Shown here piece by piece: positions 17,143 through 27,288 of a DNA stretch of 64,000 bases. The position numbers and the translations under genes are program-made. The stretch lies in NCBI GenBank assembly GCA_965263205.1, contig CBDHHF010000010.1, forward strand, positions 1 to 64,000, in the 5' to 3' direction. A model generated the notes under the pieces. It ran no database searches. It was given only the letters and a program-made list of their open reading frames with translations, and was not told the DNA's origin. The first letter of the stretch is position 1, and each line of letters begins with the position of its first letter. This DNA is from JBCCIM01 sp965263205 (GTDB lineage: Bacteria; Bacteroidota; Rhodothermia; Rhodothermales; JAHQVL01).

Positions 17143-18357
17143 CTAGAAGTTATCGTTGATGTTGCGCTCGTTTTGGGTGATTGGAAGGAACCACCAGGTG
17201 TCATCACCAAGATGCCAGAGATCCATACGGCGCTGGTCAACCAGGCGAAGACCCATCGTGAAGAGCTCTTTATCGCGCTCCAGGATGAGAGCGTCCATGT
17301 CTGCAGTTGCCAGGTCTGACAGGCCATGGCTTGCCCGTACGGCATTCATGTGTGTCAGAGCAGTACCTGCTGCGCCGTCACGGATATCCAGCTCAGCAAG
17401 CATCAATGCATTCTCCTGCCATGTTGCGAATGGCAGTGGAGAATCCTGGTTAGGATAGAGGCCCTGACGGTAGTAGATCGTTGTACCGTCGTTGCCTGTA
17501 ATTTCTTCGAGCGGCAAACGGGCGGCTTCAGCTGCGTCTGTAAGCTGGTACTCGAAGAAACGGAAATCAGCCACCCACTGGTTACGACCAACGCCAGCCT
17601 GCGAGTAGTAGTAGTTGGTGCTTTCTACGGAATGCAGTGAACTGAACGCTGCATCGCCATCAACCATGCCGGCGTTGGCAGCAGTTCTTGCATCACCATA
17701 GTTGCCCTGGATCAGATGAATACGCGCGATAACCGTGTTAATGACGCGGGTATGGTACTCATCTGCAAGCGCTCTGGCGCTGTTCAGCTTGCCCAATGCC
17801 AGCGTATACATTTCCGCTGAAGGTGTAAACGGGGCAGGATCGTTAGCGTCGAGCGTGATTACACCACCACCTTCTCGTTTGTCGAGGCCGTAGTATGTAG
17901 CGTAGAAGTAGCGTGCCAACCCACCATAAAGCTGGGCGGTAAACTCAGCTTCGGTGCGGAGGTCTGCATCTTCAAACTCTACGTCGGCGAGCCGCTCCAG
18001 CATGTTGTCTGCGAAGAAGCGCAACTCACCGAGGTCGTTGTACAGACCATCGTTAGAGTTGTTAGCAAACGTGATATCGCCAAGGTCGATCTCCTGAAAG
18101 CTCGGGAACGTTGCGTTCGGGACATTCTGATCGAAGATGAATTCGTCAGAGAGTCCGCCGGCAAATACGGCGATCCGGTCGTAAGTGGTTGAGAAACGAG
18201 ACTGTACACCTTTGATGATGAATTCCACCTGGGTTTCATCGTTCAACTGCGAGTCGTCGATGCTATCGATCGGCAGATCTACGTCTTCAACGTAGGTGTC
18301 ACACGCCGCTACCGGCAGCAGCATGACTGCGATCAGAAGGATATATAATCTATTCAT
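17143..18357 (-). CDS. SusD/RagB-family nutrient-binding outer-membrane lipoprotein
   Basis: 404-aa lipoprotein (lipobox LPVAAC) that caps the SusC channel and binds the substrate at the cell surface. It has the helical TPR-like body (AEFTAQLYGGLARYFYATYYG; TVIARIHLIQGNYGDARTAA) and the ERDKELFTMGLRLVDQRRMDLW segment typical of SusD C-terminal regions. It is shorter than the usual ~500 residues, in line with compact SusD forms. It starts 42 bp after susC and ends with a strong terminator. The substrate cannot be predicted, as no glycosidase or peptidase is linked. Confidence 0.9.
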   Translation of the reverse strand: MNRLYILLIAVMLLPVAACDTYVEDVDLPIDSIDDSQLNDETQVEFIIKGVQSRFSTTYDRIAVFAGGLSDEFIFDQNVPNATFPSFQEIDLGDITFANNSNDGLYNDLGELRFFADNMLERLADVEFEDADLRTEAEFTAQLYGGLARYFYATYYGLDKREGGGVITLDANDPAPFTPSAEMYTLALGKLNSARALADEYHTRVINTVIARIHLIQGNYGDARTAANAGMVDGDAAFSSLHSVESTNYYYSQAGVGRNQWVADFRFFEYQLTDAAEAARLPLEEITGNDGTTIYYRQGLYPNQDSPLPFATWQENALMLAELDIRDGAAGTALTHMNAVRASHGLSDLATADMDALILERDKELFTMGLRLVDQRRMDLWHLGDDTWWFLPITQNERNINDNF

Positions 18358-18399
18358 GATATTCTAGAATTTCGTTGTCTATGAATGTCTTGTGGTGGT

Positions 18400-21345
18400 T
18401 TACAGGCCAATGCTGATGGCACCATAAATCACGCGAGGCTGTGGCAGCGTCAGGAAGTCGGATGCACGGGTGCTGCTAAGTGCGCCAGTGAAGTTTACTT
18501 CCGGATCGAGGCCGCTGTACTTGGTAGACATCCAAAGATTTCTTGCAGACAGCGTAAAGCTTGCGCTTCTGATAAAGCGGTTTGCGTTGACTTTGCGAAT
18601 CAGGTTCGTGAAGTCGTAGCGCACGCTGATTTCACGTAGCTTGATGAAGTCCGCATCTTCAATCCAGTTACCGTCGAGGTCCACGCCCTGGAGGCTGAAT
18701 TCAGTACGTGCTACTACTTCTGCAGCTGCACGATACTCATCAGAACCTACGGTAAGCGCACTGAAGCCTTCGCCTTCGAGGCCAACATCTTCAGGCATAA
18801 CATCCCCAATCTGGACGAGTGCGATGTTACGTTCCTGGAACGCACCAAAGCGACGGCTGAAGAGGTGGGTGTTGTTGTACACCTTGTTGCCGATTGACCA
18901 GTCGAGCAAACCGCTGATCGTGATGTCGCGGAGTACGCGAACGTTCAGGCTGAAAGAACCGTTGTGCTCAGCGTAAGGTACGCCGAAGAACGCGCGGTCT
19001 GGCGAGCCATCACCATCTTCGTCGGTAGTGGTCAGTTCAGCGCCGGCATAAGAACCGTCATCGTTGAACGTTGCACGCGAAGACCAGGTGTAGAACGCGT
19101 CACGTGGCAGACCTTCTTTAATTACGTTGGTGTCAAAGCCACTGAAAATGGGCTGTGCACCGCCGAGATCGTCCACTTCGTTGTCCTGGTAGTTCCAGAT
19201 GATACCGAAGTCTACGCCGATGTTGCGCTGGCGAATTACGTCGACATTCAGACTGGCTTCGATACCCATACCCGTAGAAGCACCTACGTTGAATGGTACA
19301 GCCGAAGCGGTGAGTCCTGAAGAAGGCGCATTGTTGAAGTCGATGATAGAATCTTCAGCTTTCTGAATGTACCCGGTAAGGTCGAGGCCAATCCGGTTGT
19401 TCAGCATGCCAAGCTCGATGCCGGCTTCAAATTCTTTGATGCGCTCAGGCTCAATGTCCACGTTACCAATGAAACTGGTAACAGCACCGGTACCGTACCC
19501 TGAAGACTCAGCCTGCCAGCGTACAAATGAACGGTCAAGGTTGCCTGGGAGCTGGCCGGTTTCACCGTATGCAGCGCGCAGTTTCAGGAAGTTGATTGCG
19601 GTTGGCAGCGTTGCCAGTTCATCTACACGAAGCGCGAAGCTTGCTTTCGGGTAGAAAATACTTGGCGCGCCGGTACCTACAGAGCTTGCAAAGTCTTGAC
19701 GGGCACCTATGGTAGCAAACAGGTAGTTGTTATACGCAAATTCCTGCTGTGCGTAGATTCCCGATTCTCTTGTGTGCAAGAAGTTCTCGTCTGAGCTTCT
19801 GAAGTCAGCACCAGCACCAATGTTGGTGATCAACTCCGTAGAGAAGTTCTCTTTCGAGAAGTTGAAGTTGCGGTTGATCCGGTTGAACGACTGTGTACCA
19901 ATGATCGTCGTAGCGCTCAGGTTATCCGCAATCTTGTAACCGTACCGTGCATTGAAGTCGTACGTGTACTGCTCATTACGACGGCTGAACACTGAACGGC
20001 GACCATTCACTGTACCTGAGTAAGCGAAGTTTGATGGTCTCGTTTCATCGTTACGCAGGTCCGTTCCATCAAAGCCTACAGAAGCCCGCAGGGTAAGATT
20101 GTCGATTGGAGAGTACTCAGCTTCCACGATACCGGAGAAGCGAGAGATACGCTGGATGTTTTCGAGTGCTTCGATCGCAGAGCTGTCTGTGAAGACAAAC
20201 GGGCTGCTTGCCAGCAGCGTGTTACCGAGGTACCCAAAGAGGTTGTTGTCGTTCTGCGGGCGGCTGATGTCGTTGCGGACATAGCCAGCGTTGGCACGAA
20301 CGGTCAGGTTTTCAATGGGGAACGCTTCGAAGTTGGCTCGGAAGCTCTGGCGCTCCTGCTTGTTGTTGCGAATATGGCCTTCTTCCATACGGTTGTCATA
20401 AGACGTGAAGTAGCGTACACGATTAGAACCGCCTGAGAAGCTGAGTGTGTGCTGTTCGATGTTACCATCGCGGAAAAACGCGTTGGCTGTTTCTGGAGCG
20501 CCGGCTGTGAAGCGGTCGTACTCTTCGAACTGCGAGTTGGTACCCATCACGCCTTTGTAGTTTACCGTAAACGGCCGGTCATCACCAGACAGTTTACCGC
20601 GTTTTGTCGTGATCAGTACAACACCGTTGGATCCACTGGTACCGTAAAGTGCAGCACCGGCAGGGCCTTTTAGTACTTCGACTGTTTCGATTTCCTCGGG
20701 GTTGAGGCTCGCGAGCAGGGATACGTCCTGACCACCAGCACCAAGACCACCAATTTCAGTAGCGTCGATGCGGATACCATCTACGTAAATCACGGGCTGG
20801 CCGTCACCGTTAAGACCCGTGCTTGAGCGCATGTTGAAGCGGATACCACCACCTACGTTACCAGAAGAAGGCTGTACGCTAACGCCGGCAATTTTGCCAT
20901 TTAATAACTGCGATACATCCTGGTAAGCATTCTGCTCAAGCAGTTTCTCGGTGTTTACCGAAGATACAGCAACTTCGGCGCGGGCTTTAGACGTTGCAGA
21001 AGCGATACCTGTCACAACAACCTCTTCTAGGCCGGTGAAGTCTGGCGTCATTACAACATCCATCTCATTCTCGCCAGCTGCGACGGTTACTGGCGCTGTA
21101 TACGTTTCATAGCCGATATACGTGACCTGTAGTGTGTAATCGCCAGGCGTAATACCGTCAATCCGGTAGCGGCCGTCGATCGATGTCGCCGCACCCAGTT
21201 CAGTATCTACAAGTAAGACACTGGCGCCTGGTAAGGCATTACCCGATTCTCCGTCCGTAACAATACCTAACAAAGAGGCGTCTTGTGCTGAGGCCATAAG
21301 GGGTATAGCCAACAACACAAAAATCATTTTCAGAGTTTTGTTCAT
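18400..21345 (-). CDS. SusC/RagA-family TonB-dependent outer-membrane receptor
   Basis: 981 aa. I chose the ATG at 21345, which begins a good signal peptide (MIFVLLAIPLMASAQ). Next comes a carboxypeptidase-like beta-sandwich (GIVTDGESGNALPGASVLLV, about residues 25-110) and the plug (DVSQLLNGKIAGVSVQPSSG, then VIYVDGIRIDA). The barrel covers the rest. SusC proteins import nutrients bound by SusD, using TonB energy. No ECF sigma or anti-sigma gene is adjacent, so there is no sign of surface-signalling control. Confidence 0.93.
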   Translation of the reverse strand: MNKTLKMIFVLLAIPLMASAQDASLLGIVTDGESGNALPGASVLLVDTELGAATSIDGRYRIDGITPGDYTLQVTYIGYETYTAPVTVAAGENEMDVVMTPDFTGLEEVVVTGIASATSKARAEVAVSSVNTEKLLEQNAYQDVSQLLNGKIAGVSVQPSSGNVGGGIRFNMRSSTGLNGDGQPVIYVDGIRIDATEIGGLGAGGQDVSLLASLNPEEIETVEVLKGPAGAALYGTSGSNGVVLITTKRGKLSGDDRPFTVNYKGVMGTNSQFEEYDRFTAGAPETANAFFRDGNIEQHTLSFSGGSNRVRYFTSYDNRMEEGHIRNNKQERQSFRANFEAFPIENLTVRANAGYVRNDISRPQNDNNLFGYLGNTLLASSPFVFTDSSAIEALENIQRISRFSGIVEAEYSPIDNLTLRASVGFDGTDLRNDETRPSNFAYSGTVNGRRSVFSRRNEQYTYDFNARYGYKIADNLSATTIIGTQSFNRINRNFNFSKENFSTELITNIGAGADFRSSDENFLHTRESGIYAQQEFAYNNYLFATIGARQDFASSVGTGAPSIFYPKASFALRVDELATLPTAINFLKLRAAYGETGQLPGNLDRSFVRWQAESSGYGTGAVTSFIGNVDIEPERIKEFEAGIELGMLNNRIGLDLTGYIQKAEDSIIDFNNAPSSGLTASAVPFNVGASTGMGIEASLNVDVIRQRNIGVDFGIIWNYQDNEVDDLGGAQPIFSGFDTNVIKEGLPRDAFYTWSSRATFNDDGSYAGAELTTTDEDGDGSPDRAFFGVPYAEHNGSFSLNVRVLRDITISGLLDWSIGNKVYNNTHLFSRRFGAFQERNIALVQIGDVMPEDVGLEGEGFSALTVGSDEYRAAAEVVARTEFSLQGVDLDGNWIEDADFIKLREISVRYDFTNLIRKVNANRFIRSASFTLSARNLWMSTKYSGLDPEVNFTGALSSTRASDFLTLPQPRVIYGAISIGL

Positions 21346-21683
21346 TGTGTTTTCCGTGAGTGATTCATAAACCCTGATCATCTGAGCAAAGCAGCGCATA
21401 CCTGCTGGAGAATCCTGAAAACGGTGGCTTGCATACGGGGGCATTCAGGACCCACTACTCCCTGTGTTGTCAGATGGACAGGGCACTTATTGTCTTGGTA
21501 TATAAAGTAAAAGTTACCAATTTTCAATTGCGAAACGATCTCTTAACGGCTCACATGGCCGATTGAATAGACGATTTTTGTGGGTGAACGGAAGATGGAC
21601 TTGTTAAAAACATGCTAAATGTTGAGCCGCTGAACGAAAATGCGTTGCGTATTGCCTGTTCGATTGCCGTACCACCGTATGGG
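21346..21683. other. Upstream region of susC; no gene seen
   Basis: 338 bp between the start of susC and the stop of the thioesterase, both on the minus strand. It is A/T-rich at 21495-21545, consistent with a promoter, but I cannot fix boxes. Nothing else stands out. Confidence 0.3.
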
Positions 21684-22166
21684 TTATTGCGGTGCTGCAA
21701 GGTTTGCTATTTTGCTGAAGGGAATTGTTATGAAGAGTCCTTTTCCTCGTGCATAAATTTGCCCTTGCGGTCCGATAAGTTCGGCGCTGGTGTGCACCTT
21801 TTTGCCGGCCACCCTGGTTACCTGTGTACTTGCGGAAGCCACAGATTCGAGCGGTACCATGTGGAGAAAGTCGATGGACAGGTTGGCTGCCACAACCGTG
21901 TGGCCGGCATACAGGGCGGCTACGCCCATGGCCTCATCTAACACTGACGCGACGCTACCGCCGTGCGCATGGCGGGGCGGCCCTTCAACAGCCGGCCCAA
22001 ACCAGGTCTTTGCGATGACACGTGACCCCGCTTCATCGTAATAGTACTTAAGCCGCAACCGGTTACCAGATGGATCACCAGAAATAAAAGAGTTTGCCTG
22101 TGTGAGGAGATTGGGGAGGACGATCGGGGTCCACGTTGGTTCTCCGGAAAGGTCTGGTTCAGGCAT
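21684..22166 (-). CDS. PaaI/4HBT-type hotdog thioesterase
   Basis: 160 aa from the ATG at 22166 (a longer frame reaches 22265 but adds unlikely sequence). The hotdog signature HAHGGSVASVLDEAMG carries the HGG and DE residues of the PaaI-type thioesterases. The following LSIDFLHMVPLES matches the core strand. Predicted to hydrolyse an acyl-CoA. It stands alone on the minus strand, divergent from the YbdK-like gene. Substrate unknown. Confidence 0.85.
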   Translation of the reverse strand: MPEPDLSGEPTWTPIVLPNLLTQANSFISGDPSGNRLRLKYYYDEAGSRVIAKTWFGPAVEGPPRHAHGGSVASVLDEAMGVAALYAGHTVVAANLSIDFLHMVPLESVASASTQVTRVAGKKVHTSAELIGPQGQIYARGKGLFITIPFSKIANLAAPQ

Positions 22167-22486
22167 GGCAGTTTGTTGAATGAAAGGAATAGGGGCAAAG
22201 TAGGAGAATTGTAGCGGATTGTCGAGGGATACACAATCCTGCACCCATGGTTGCCTTAGCCCCATACATCTTGTCGGTATGCAATTCCGTGGAATAATCC
22301 AGGTGTTGAAGCTTTATCGACAATTGCCCAATAATGGATGTGCTGCGCCAGCGTAAAGGCACCTCTGTGCACAATTCTTAAAAAACAGTATCTTAACCCA
22401 AAATTTATTCTCCAGCCAGTGCAGTGAAGCCACATCCTGATATGTGGGTGATACACGACGTGCGTTAATCAAGACCCTGTAAGTCC
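22167..22486. other. Divergent promoter region; no gene seen
   Basis: 320 bp between the thioesterase and the YbdK-like gene, transcribed in opposite directions. No repeat or clear operator was recognised. Confidence 0.3.
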
Positions 22487-23623
22487 ATGCTGAAAGAACC
22501 GAGTTTTAGTGTTGGTATCGAAGAGGAATACCTGCTTGTCGACCAGGCAAGCGGCAACCTGATTCGCGAGGCGCCGCCATCGATGATGTCTGAATGTGAG
22601 GAGATCCTGGAAAAGCAGGTAACACCCGAGTTCTTTCAATCGCAAATTGAGGTAGGCACCAGGGTTTGTAACACATTTGATGAAGCCCGCGGCGAGTTGT
22701 CGCGTTTGCGCCGGGCTGTGTCGGATGTTGCGCAAAGCCACGGGCTTGCCATTATCGCTGCATCAACGCATCCGTTTACTTCAACGGAGAGCCAGAAGCA
22801 CACCGATAAAGACCGGTACGCTATTCTTGCACGCGACATGCAGGCCGTTGCCCGCCGGATGGTGATTAGCGGCATGCACGTGCACGTTGGTATCGAAGAC
22901 GACGACCTGCGTATCGACATGATGGACCAGACGCGCTATATCCTGCCTCACTTGCTCGCGATTAGCACGTCTTCACCGTTTTGGGAGGGTGATAACACCG
23001 GCCTGATGTCGTACCGGATTGCGGTCTGGAACGAGCTGCCGCGTACGGGATTGCCGGAGCATTTTGCCAGTTTTGCCGAGTACCATCGCCATGTGGATGT
23101 GTTGGTAGATGCCGGCGTGATCGAAGACAGCTCCAAAGTGTGGTGGGACATCCGCCCAAGCATGCGTTTCCCCACCCTTGAAATGCGTGTTGCAGATATT
23201 TGTACACATCTGGAAGATGGCATCTGTATCGCAGCGCTGTATCGCTGCTGGCTTCGCATGCTGTACCGCCTCCGCGTAAACAACCAGCGCTGGCGTACCT
23301 ACGCAAACCTGCTCCTCAACGAAAACCGGTGGCGCGCCCAGCGTTACGGATTCGAAAAAGGACTGATCGATTACGGTCATGGCACCATTATCCCGTACGC
23401 AAAACTGCTTGATGAACTGCTGGATCACATCCAGGAAGATGCGGAGTTTTTCAATTGCGTTGCGGAAGTCCGCCATGCTCGTACCATCCTTGGACAAGGC
23501 ACCAGCGCGCACTGGCAGTTGAAGGCCTACCAGGAAGCCAAATCAGCTGGCGCAGATCATCAGGAGGCACTCAAGGCCGTGGTTGACATGTTGATCAAAG
23601 AGACGCTTGCGGGTGTGGCGTAA
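22487..23623 (+). CDS. Carboxylate-amine ligase, GCS2/YbdK family
   Basis: 378-aa member of the glutamate-cysteine-ligase type 2 superfamily. The conserved N-terminal GIEEEYLLVD carries metal-binding glutamates, and SGMHVHVGI, RPSMRFPTLEMRVAD and the Trp/Arg-rich C-terminal half match YbdK. YbdK proteins have weak gamma-glutamylcysteine synthetase activity and their physiological substrates are uncertain. Length is normal. It stands alone, followed by the repeat-associated hairpin at 23626. Confidence 0.9.
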   Translation: MLKEPSFSVGIEEEYLLVDQASGNLIREAPPSMMSECEEILEKQVTPEFFQSQIEVGTRVCNTFDEARGELSRLRRAVSDVAQSHGLAIIAASTHPFTSTESQKHTDKDRYAILARDMQAVARRMVISGMHVHVGIEDDDLRIDMMDQTRYILPHLLAISTSSPFWEGDNTGLMSYRIAVWNELPRTGLPEHFASFAEYHRHVDVLVDAGVIEDSSKVWWDIRPSMRFPTLEMRVADICTHLEDGICIAALYRCWLRMLYRLRVNNQRWRTYANLLLNENRWRAQRYGFEKGLIDYGHGTIIPYAKLLDELLDHIQEDAEFFNCVAEVRHARTILGQGTSAHWQLKAYQEAKSAGADHQEALKAVVDMLIKETLAGVA

Positions 23624-23625
23624 AG

Positions 23626-23686
23626 GCAAACAAATTAATCCTGAAGGATTTATTTGTTTGCGGTTGAAGGTTGCAAGTTGATGGTT
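23626..23686. repeat. Hairpin plus GGTTGAAGGTT repeat element, copy A
   Basis: GCAAACAAAT (23626-23635) pairs with ATTTGTTTGC at about 23652-23661, with an inner ATCC/GGAT stem. GGTTGAAGGTTGCAAGTTGA follows directly. It lies immediately after the YbdK-like stop. The remaining 23687-23932 shows no gene. Confidence 0.65.
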
Positions 23687-23932
23687 TTTTGTTGAGGCTA
23701 CACGCCCTAATTTCTCTTGTGGGCTTGTATGGTTTTGTACGTAGCCGGCGCGGATAAAACAATAAATCGACCTTTTCATCGTTTGAGGTACACAGGCGTG
23801 CACCATGTTCAGTATGGTGGCACGAGTGGCTCATCCTGTGTGTCCCGGCGTATAGCTCTCGATAGTAAATCTGCCTCAATTGTTGCAGCATACGCTGGAT
23901 TGTTTTGAACAGTGGTTTCCTGAACACTCTTT

Positions 23933-26440
23933 ATGTTCAACAGCGTAAGGCGTTTTTGCATGCAATCGAATCGGATTTTATTTCTCGTGTTGGCGCTGTT
24001 TGTGCTGCCGACTTTTCTTGCACCGGTAGGGGCTGTTGCGCAACCCATCGCATCTGTTGGACACGCTGATGAGCTTCCTGCAGAAATTGAAAGTATTTCG
24101 GTTACCGGTGTTGATGACGAACGGCTCAAGAATTTTCTCCTCAACGCGAGTGGGCTACGCAAAGGGCAGCGTGTAGTATTACCAAATGATCCTGCATTTG
24201 CTGTTGCGATTCGTGCAATTTACAGGCTGGATCAGTTCTCGCACGTAGAGATTCGCAAAGCTGAGGCAGTTGCCGGCTTGCACGTGGAAATTCACGTTGT
24301 CCCTTACCCCAAGCTGGATCGGTATCACTTTACGGGCATCTCGCCAAAAGAAGAAAAACACCTGCGTCGGCTGCTGCCGCTACATTTTGCCGCTACCGTG
24401 CGGCCGGCAGATATTGATCGCGCCCGGTGGACGATCAAAAAGGAACTAAAAGAGAAAGGCTATCACCTCGCCGAGGTACAGGCTATCGAGACCCCAAAGG
24501 ACGACGGTACTGTTGATATCGAATTCAACATCACAACAGGTCCTGTGGTACGGGTCAAGAATATTTCGATTGAGGGGAACGAACAGATCAGTGATCGCGA
24601 CATCAAGCGCGCAATGGATACCGCGCCGCGTACCTGGTGGAAGTTTTGGGACAAAGGCCGGTTCGACCAGGACCAGTTTGTGCTCGATCAGGAACGTGTA
24701 TTGGCTTTTCTACACGAAAAAGGGTTTTACGATGCACGCGTTCTCGGTGATTCTGTTTGGCTGGATACCGATGCGGATAAGCCGGCGCTTCATGTACAAT
24801 TGGAGCTGTTCGAAGGCCCCCGGTATACAATCAACACAGTAGCTTGGGAAGGCAATACGCTGTTTTCTGACGAAGAGCTGACAACCTGGTTGGATGTGGA
24901 GCCGGGCGATGCCTACAATCTCAAAAAGCTTGAAGAGAACCTGTACGGCAAAGGTGGGCATCGCGATGTATCCAGTCGATATATGAACCTTGGGTATATG
25001 CGGTTTGCGGTCCAGCCGACCATCACGGTGGTGGCTGGCGATAAACTCGATCTCGCCTTTGAGGTGACGGAAGGCGAGCCCTATGTTTTTGGTGACATCG
25101 AAATTACGGGCAACCACACAACCAATGACCACGTGGTACGCCGCGAACTATATAGCATTCCGGGCGAGCAGTTTAGCCGCGCTGCCATTCAGGAGTCCAT
25201 CCGTCGTTTGATGCAGTCTGGCCATGTCAGTCAGCAAACCCTGCGCCAGGGGCCTGGGGTTATTGTCGATGACGAGAATAAGCGGGTTAACCTGCGCTAT
25301 GATATTGAAGAAGCGAACTTCCCACGTCCCCAAATCACCGGGAGTGTAGGTCAGTTTGGGCTTGTGCTTGGGGTAAACATGGTCTATAACAATTTCTCGT
25401 TGCAAAAAGCGCTGGAGAAAGGTGCCTGGCGGCCGTTGCCTTCGGGCGATGGGCAGCAAATCGGGCTTAACGTGCAGGCTAATGGCGCTAATTATCAGCA
25501 TTACGGGTTCAACTTTACTGAACCCTGGTTTCGAGGCAAGCCGGCTCCGCTCGGATTTGACGTTTCTTTTACCCGCATCGCCGGCGAGGCCGTGGCATCC
25601 GACCTTTCGGGGACGTTCAATACATTCTCCACCCGGCTTTTCCACGATCGCCGGCTTAGCTGGCCCAGTCCGTTTTTTGATACAGGTACGTCCATCGAAT
25701 ACCGTTCATTCGAAAACAGCATTTATGAGGACTTGCCCCAGGGGAAAAATCAGCAACTGTCCTTGACGCAGTTTATCAGCCATAACACAACCAATCATCC
25801 TGTGTTCGCCTCCCGTGGCGTACATCACAGGCTGTCCGCAGAAGTCGGGTTGCCAGTGGATGGTTTTGTGCAGTACCACAAGTGGCGCTTTCAATCGAGC
25901 TGGAATGTGCCGCTTACGCGGAATGGCCGGCTTTCGCTGAATGCCGGCACCGAATTGGGCTACATCGGTGCACTTAATGGTCAGCCGGTAAACTTCGAGC
26001 GTTTTGTGCTTGGTGGATCGCCACTTGATGCACAGGGATTGGGTACCACACCCATTCTGGGTACCGATGTGGTCTACTTACGCGGGTATCCGTTGGGCGC
26101 GTTCGAAGATCCTGCGCAGGAAGATGTAACGGGTGCTCGGTTCCTTACAAAATATACGTCTGAGTTTCGCTGGATGGCTGTCCAGCAGCCCCAGCTTCAA
26201 CTAATGCCCTATGCGTTTTTTGATGCAGCCAATACATGGAATGAAGCAGAGGATGTTAGTGTGCGCGGCCTTTTCCGTTCAGCGGGCTTCGGGATTCGTG
26301 CGCAGGTACCCATGCTTGGCTTGCTCGAAGTGGTCTACGGGCGTAACCTGGATCGCTATGTCCCGCCTGCCGGCAGCAGCAGTTCGGGTGCATCATCCTG
26401 GGGACTACAGTTTTCAATCGGCCGCAAATTTAATTTTTAG
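23933..26440 (+). CDS. Omp85/BamA-superfamily outer-membrane protein
   Basis: 835 aa. A signal peptide (FLVLALFVLPTFLAPVGAVAQ) is followed by four or five POTRA domains between residues about 40 and 450 (repeated patterns such as ISIEGNEQISDRDIKRAM and ITGNHTTNDHVVRRE). A C-terminal 16-stranded barrel follows, with VYLRGYPLGAFED (the VRGY/F loop motif) and a closing LQFSIGRKFNF that ends in aromatic Phe as the beta-signal requires. It inserts or secretes outer-membrane proteins. No skp, lpxA or rseP neighbours are present, so it may be a BamA paralogue or a TamA-like protein rather than the essential BamA. A second ATG lies at 23960. Confidence 0.87.
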   Translation: MFNSVRRFCMQSNRILFLVLALFVLPTFLAPVGAVAQPIASVGHADELPAEIESISVTGVDDERLKNFLLNASGLRKGQRVVLPNDPAFAVAIRAIYRLDQFSHVEIRKAEAVAGLHVEIHVVPYPKLDRYHFTGISPKEEKHLRRLLPLHFAATVRPADIDRARWTIKKELKEKGYHLAEVQAIETPKDDGTVDIEFNITTGPVVRVKNISIEGNEQISDRDIKRAMDTAPRTWWKFWDKGRFDQDQFVLDQERVLAFLHEKGFYDARVLGDSVWLDTDADKPALHVQLELFEGPRYTINTVAWEGNTLFSDEELTTWLDVEPGDAYNLKKLEENLYGKGGHRDVSSRYMNLGYMRFAVQPTITVVAGDKLDLAFEVTEGEPYVFGDIEITGNHTTNDHVVRRELYSIPGEQFSRAAIQESIRRLMQSGHVSQQTLRQGPGVIVDDENKRVNLRYDIEEANFPRPQITGSVGQFGLVLGVNMVYNNFSLQKALEKGAWRPLPSGDGQQIGLNVQANGANYQHYGFNFTEPWFRGKPAPLGFDVSFTRIAGEAVASDLSGTFNTFSTRLFHDRRLSWPSPFFDTGTSIEYRSFENSIYEDLPQGKNQQLSLTQFISHNTTNHPVFASRGVHHRLSAEVGLPVDGFVQYHKWRFQSSWNVPLTRNGRLSLNAGTELGYIGALNGQPVNFERFVLGGSPLDAQGLGTTPILGTDVVYLRGYPLGAFEDPAQEDVTGARFLTKYTSEFRWMAVQQPQLQLMPYAFFDAANTWNEAEDVSVRGLFRSAGFGIRAQVPMLGLLEVVYGRNLDRYVPPAGSSSSGASSWGLQFSIGRKFNF

Positions 26441-26528
26441 TGCTATCCATTTTGGAATGCAACGGGTACCTTGTTCGTCAGAGAAGTATGAATAGCGGCC
26501 TACTGAAAAAATTGAACGGGTACATATA

Positions 26529-26987
26529 ATGGAAAAATTAGCAATGAAATTTCAATCTGGTCTGGTGCTCAAAACATTGACGCTGTGTCTCATGCTCCTG
26601 TCAGCGAGTGCCATGTCGGCTTTTGCTCAGCGCGGCGGCGGTGGTGCAGATATGGCTGAGCGCATGAAGGCACAAGTGGATGAACTTGTGAAGGCGCTTG
26701 CGCTTCCTGAAGAGAAAAGTGAATTGGTACGTGGTATTCTGGAAGAAGAGGCAAACGAACGGGCAACCATTTTTCAGGGCTTTCAAGGACAGGATCGTAA
26801 TGCGCGTCAGGCCATGCGTGAGGAAATGAACGAACTCCAGACGCGGACCAACGAAAAATTATCTGCTGTGCTCTCTGAAGAGGAAATGGAGAAATACACA
26901 AAAATGCAGGCAGAAATGCGCGAACGCCGGCGGTCTCAGTTTGGCGAGCGTGGTGGAAGAGGAGGCGGTCAACCACGTGTTAATTAG
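26529..26987 (+). CDS. Small exported Spy/CpxP-like helical protein
   Basis: 152 aa with a signal peptide (LTLCLMLLSASAMSAFAQ). After it comes a Gly-rich patch and a mature charged helical body (AERMKAQVDELVKALALPEEK; LSEEEMEKYTKMQAEMRERRR). A Gly/Arg-rich tail GERGGRGGG follows. The composition resembles Spy/CpxP-type periplasmic chaperones and LTxxQ proteins, but the exact LTxxQ motif is not obvious. It lies 88 bp downstream of the Omp85 gene, which fits an envelope role. The start could also be the ATG at 26544. Confidence 0.7.
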   Translation: MEKLAMKFQSGLVLKTLTLCLMLLSASAMSAFAQRGGGGADMAERMKAQVDELVKALALPEEKSELVRGILEEEANERATIFQGFQGQDRNARQAMREEMNELQTRTNEKLSAVLSEEEMEKYTKMQAEMRERRRSQFGERGGRGGGQPRVN

Positions 26988-27288
26988 ACGTTTTAATTAG
27001 GCGTTGTCTAAAAAATCCCAAATTAGCAGAGAGAAAGCAGTATCCTGATCGCATGCGAAGGATCTACCCTCAATCCATATCCCGGGAAAGCATTTAAGCA
27101 TGCACACAATCCGTGATGTGTGCCACAGGCCGGGCATTGGCGATGATTTACAATCGCTGGTGCCTGGCCTCTTTATTGTCATCTCCTTTGGCTGTACCTT
27201 GGCTCCATATGCTGAAATAAAGATGCCGGCCATAAAGCGGTATCCATGGTCAGCGCATCGCTGAAATTATTGACCTGCAATTACCAAA
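26988..27288. other. Intergenic region; no gene seen
   Basis: 301 bp. Short direct repeats (TTAATTAG...CGTT) follow the upstream stop. No terminator or promoter could be identified with confidence. Confidence 0.3.
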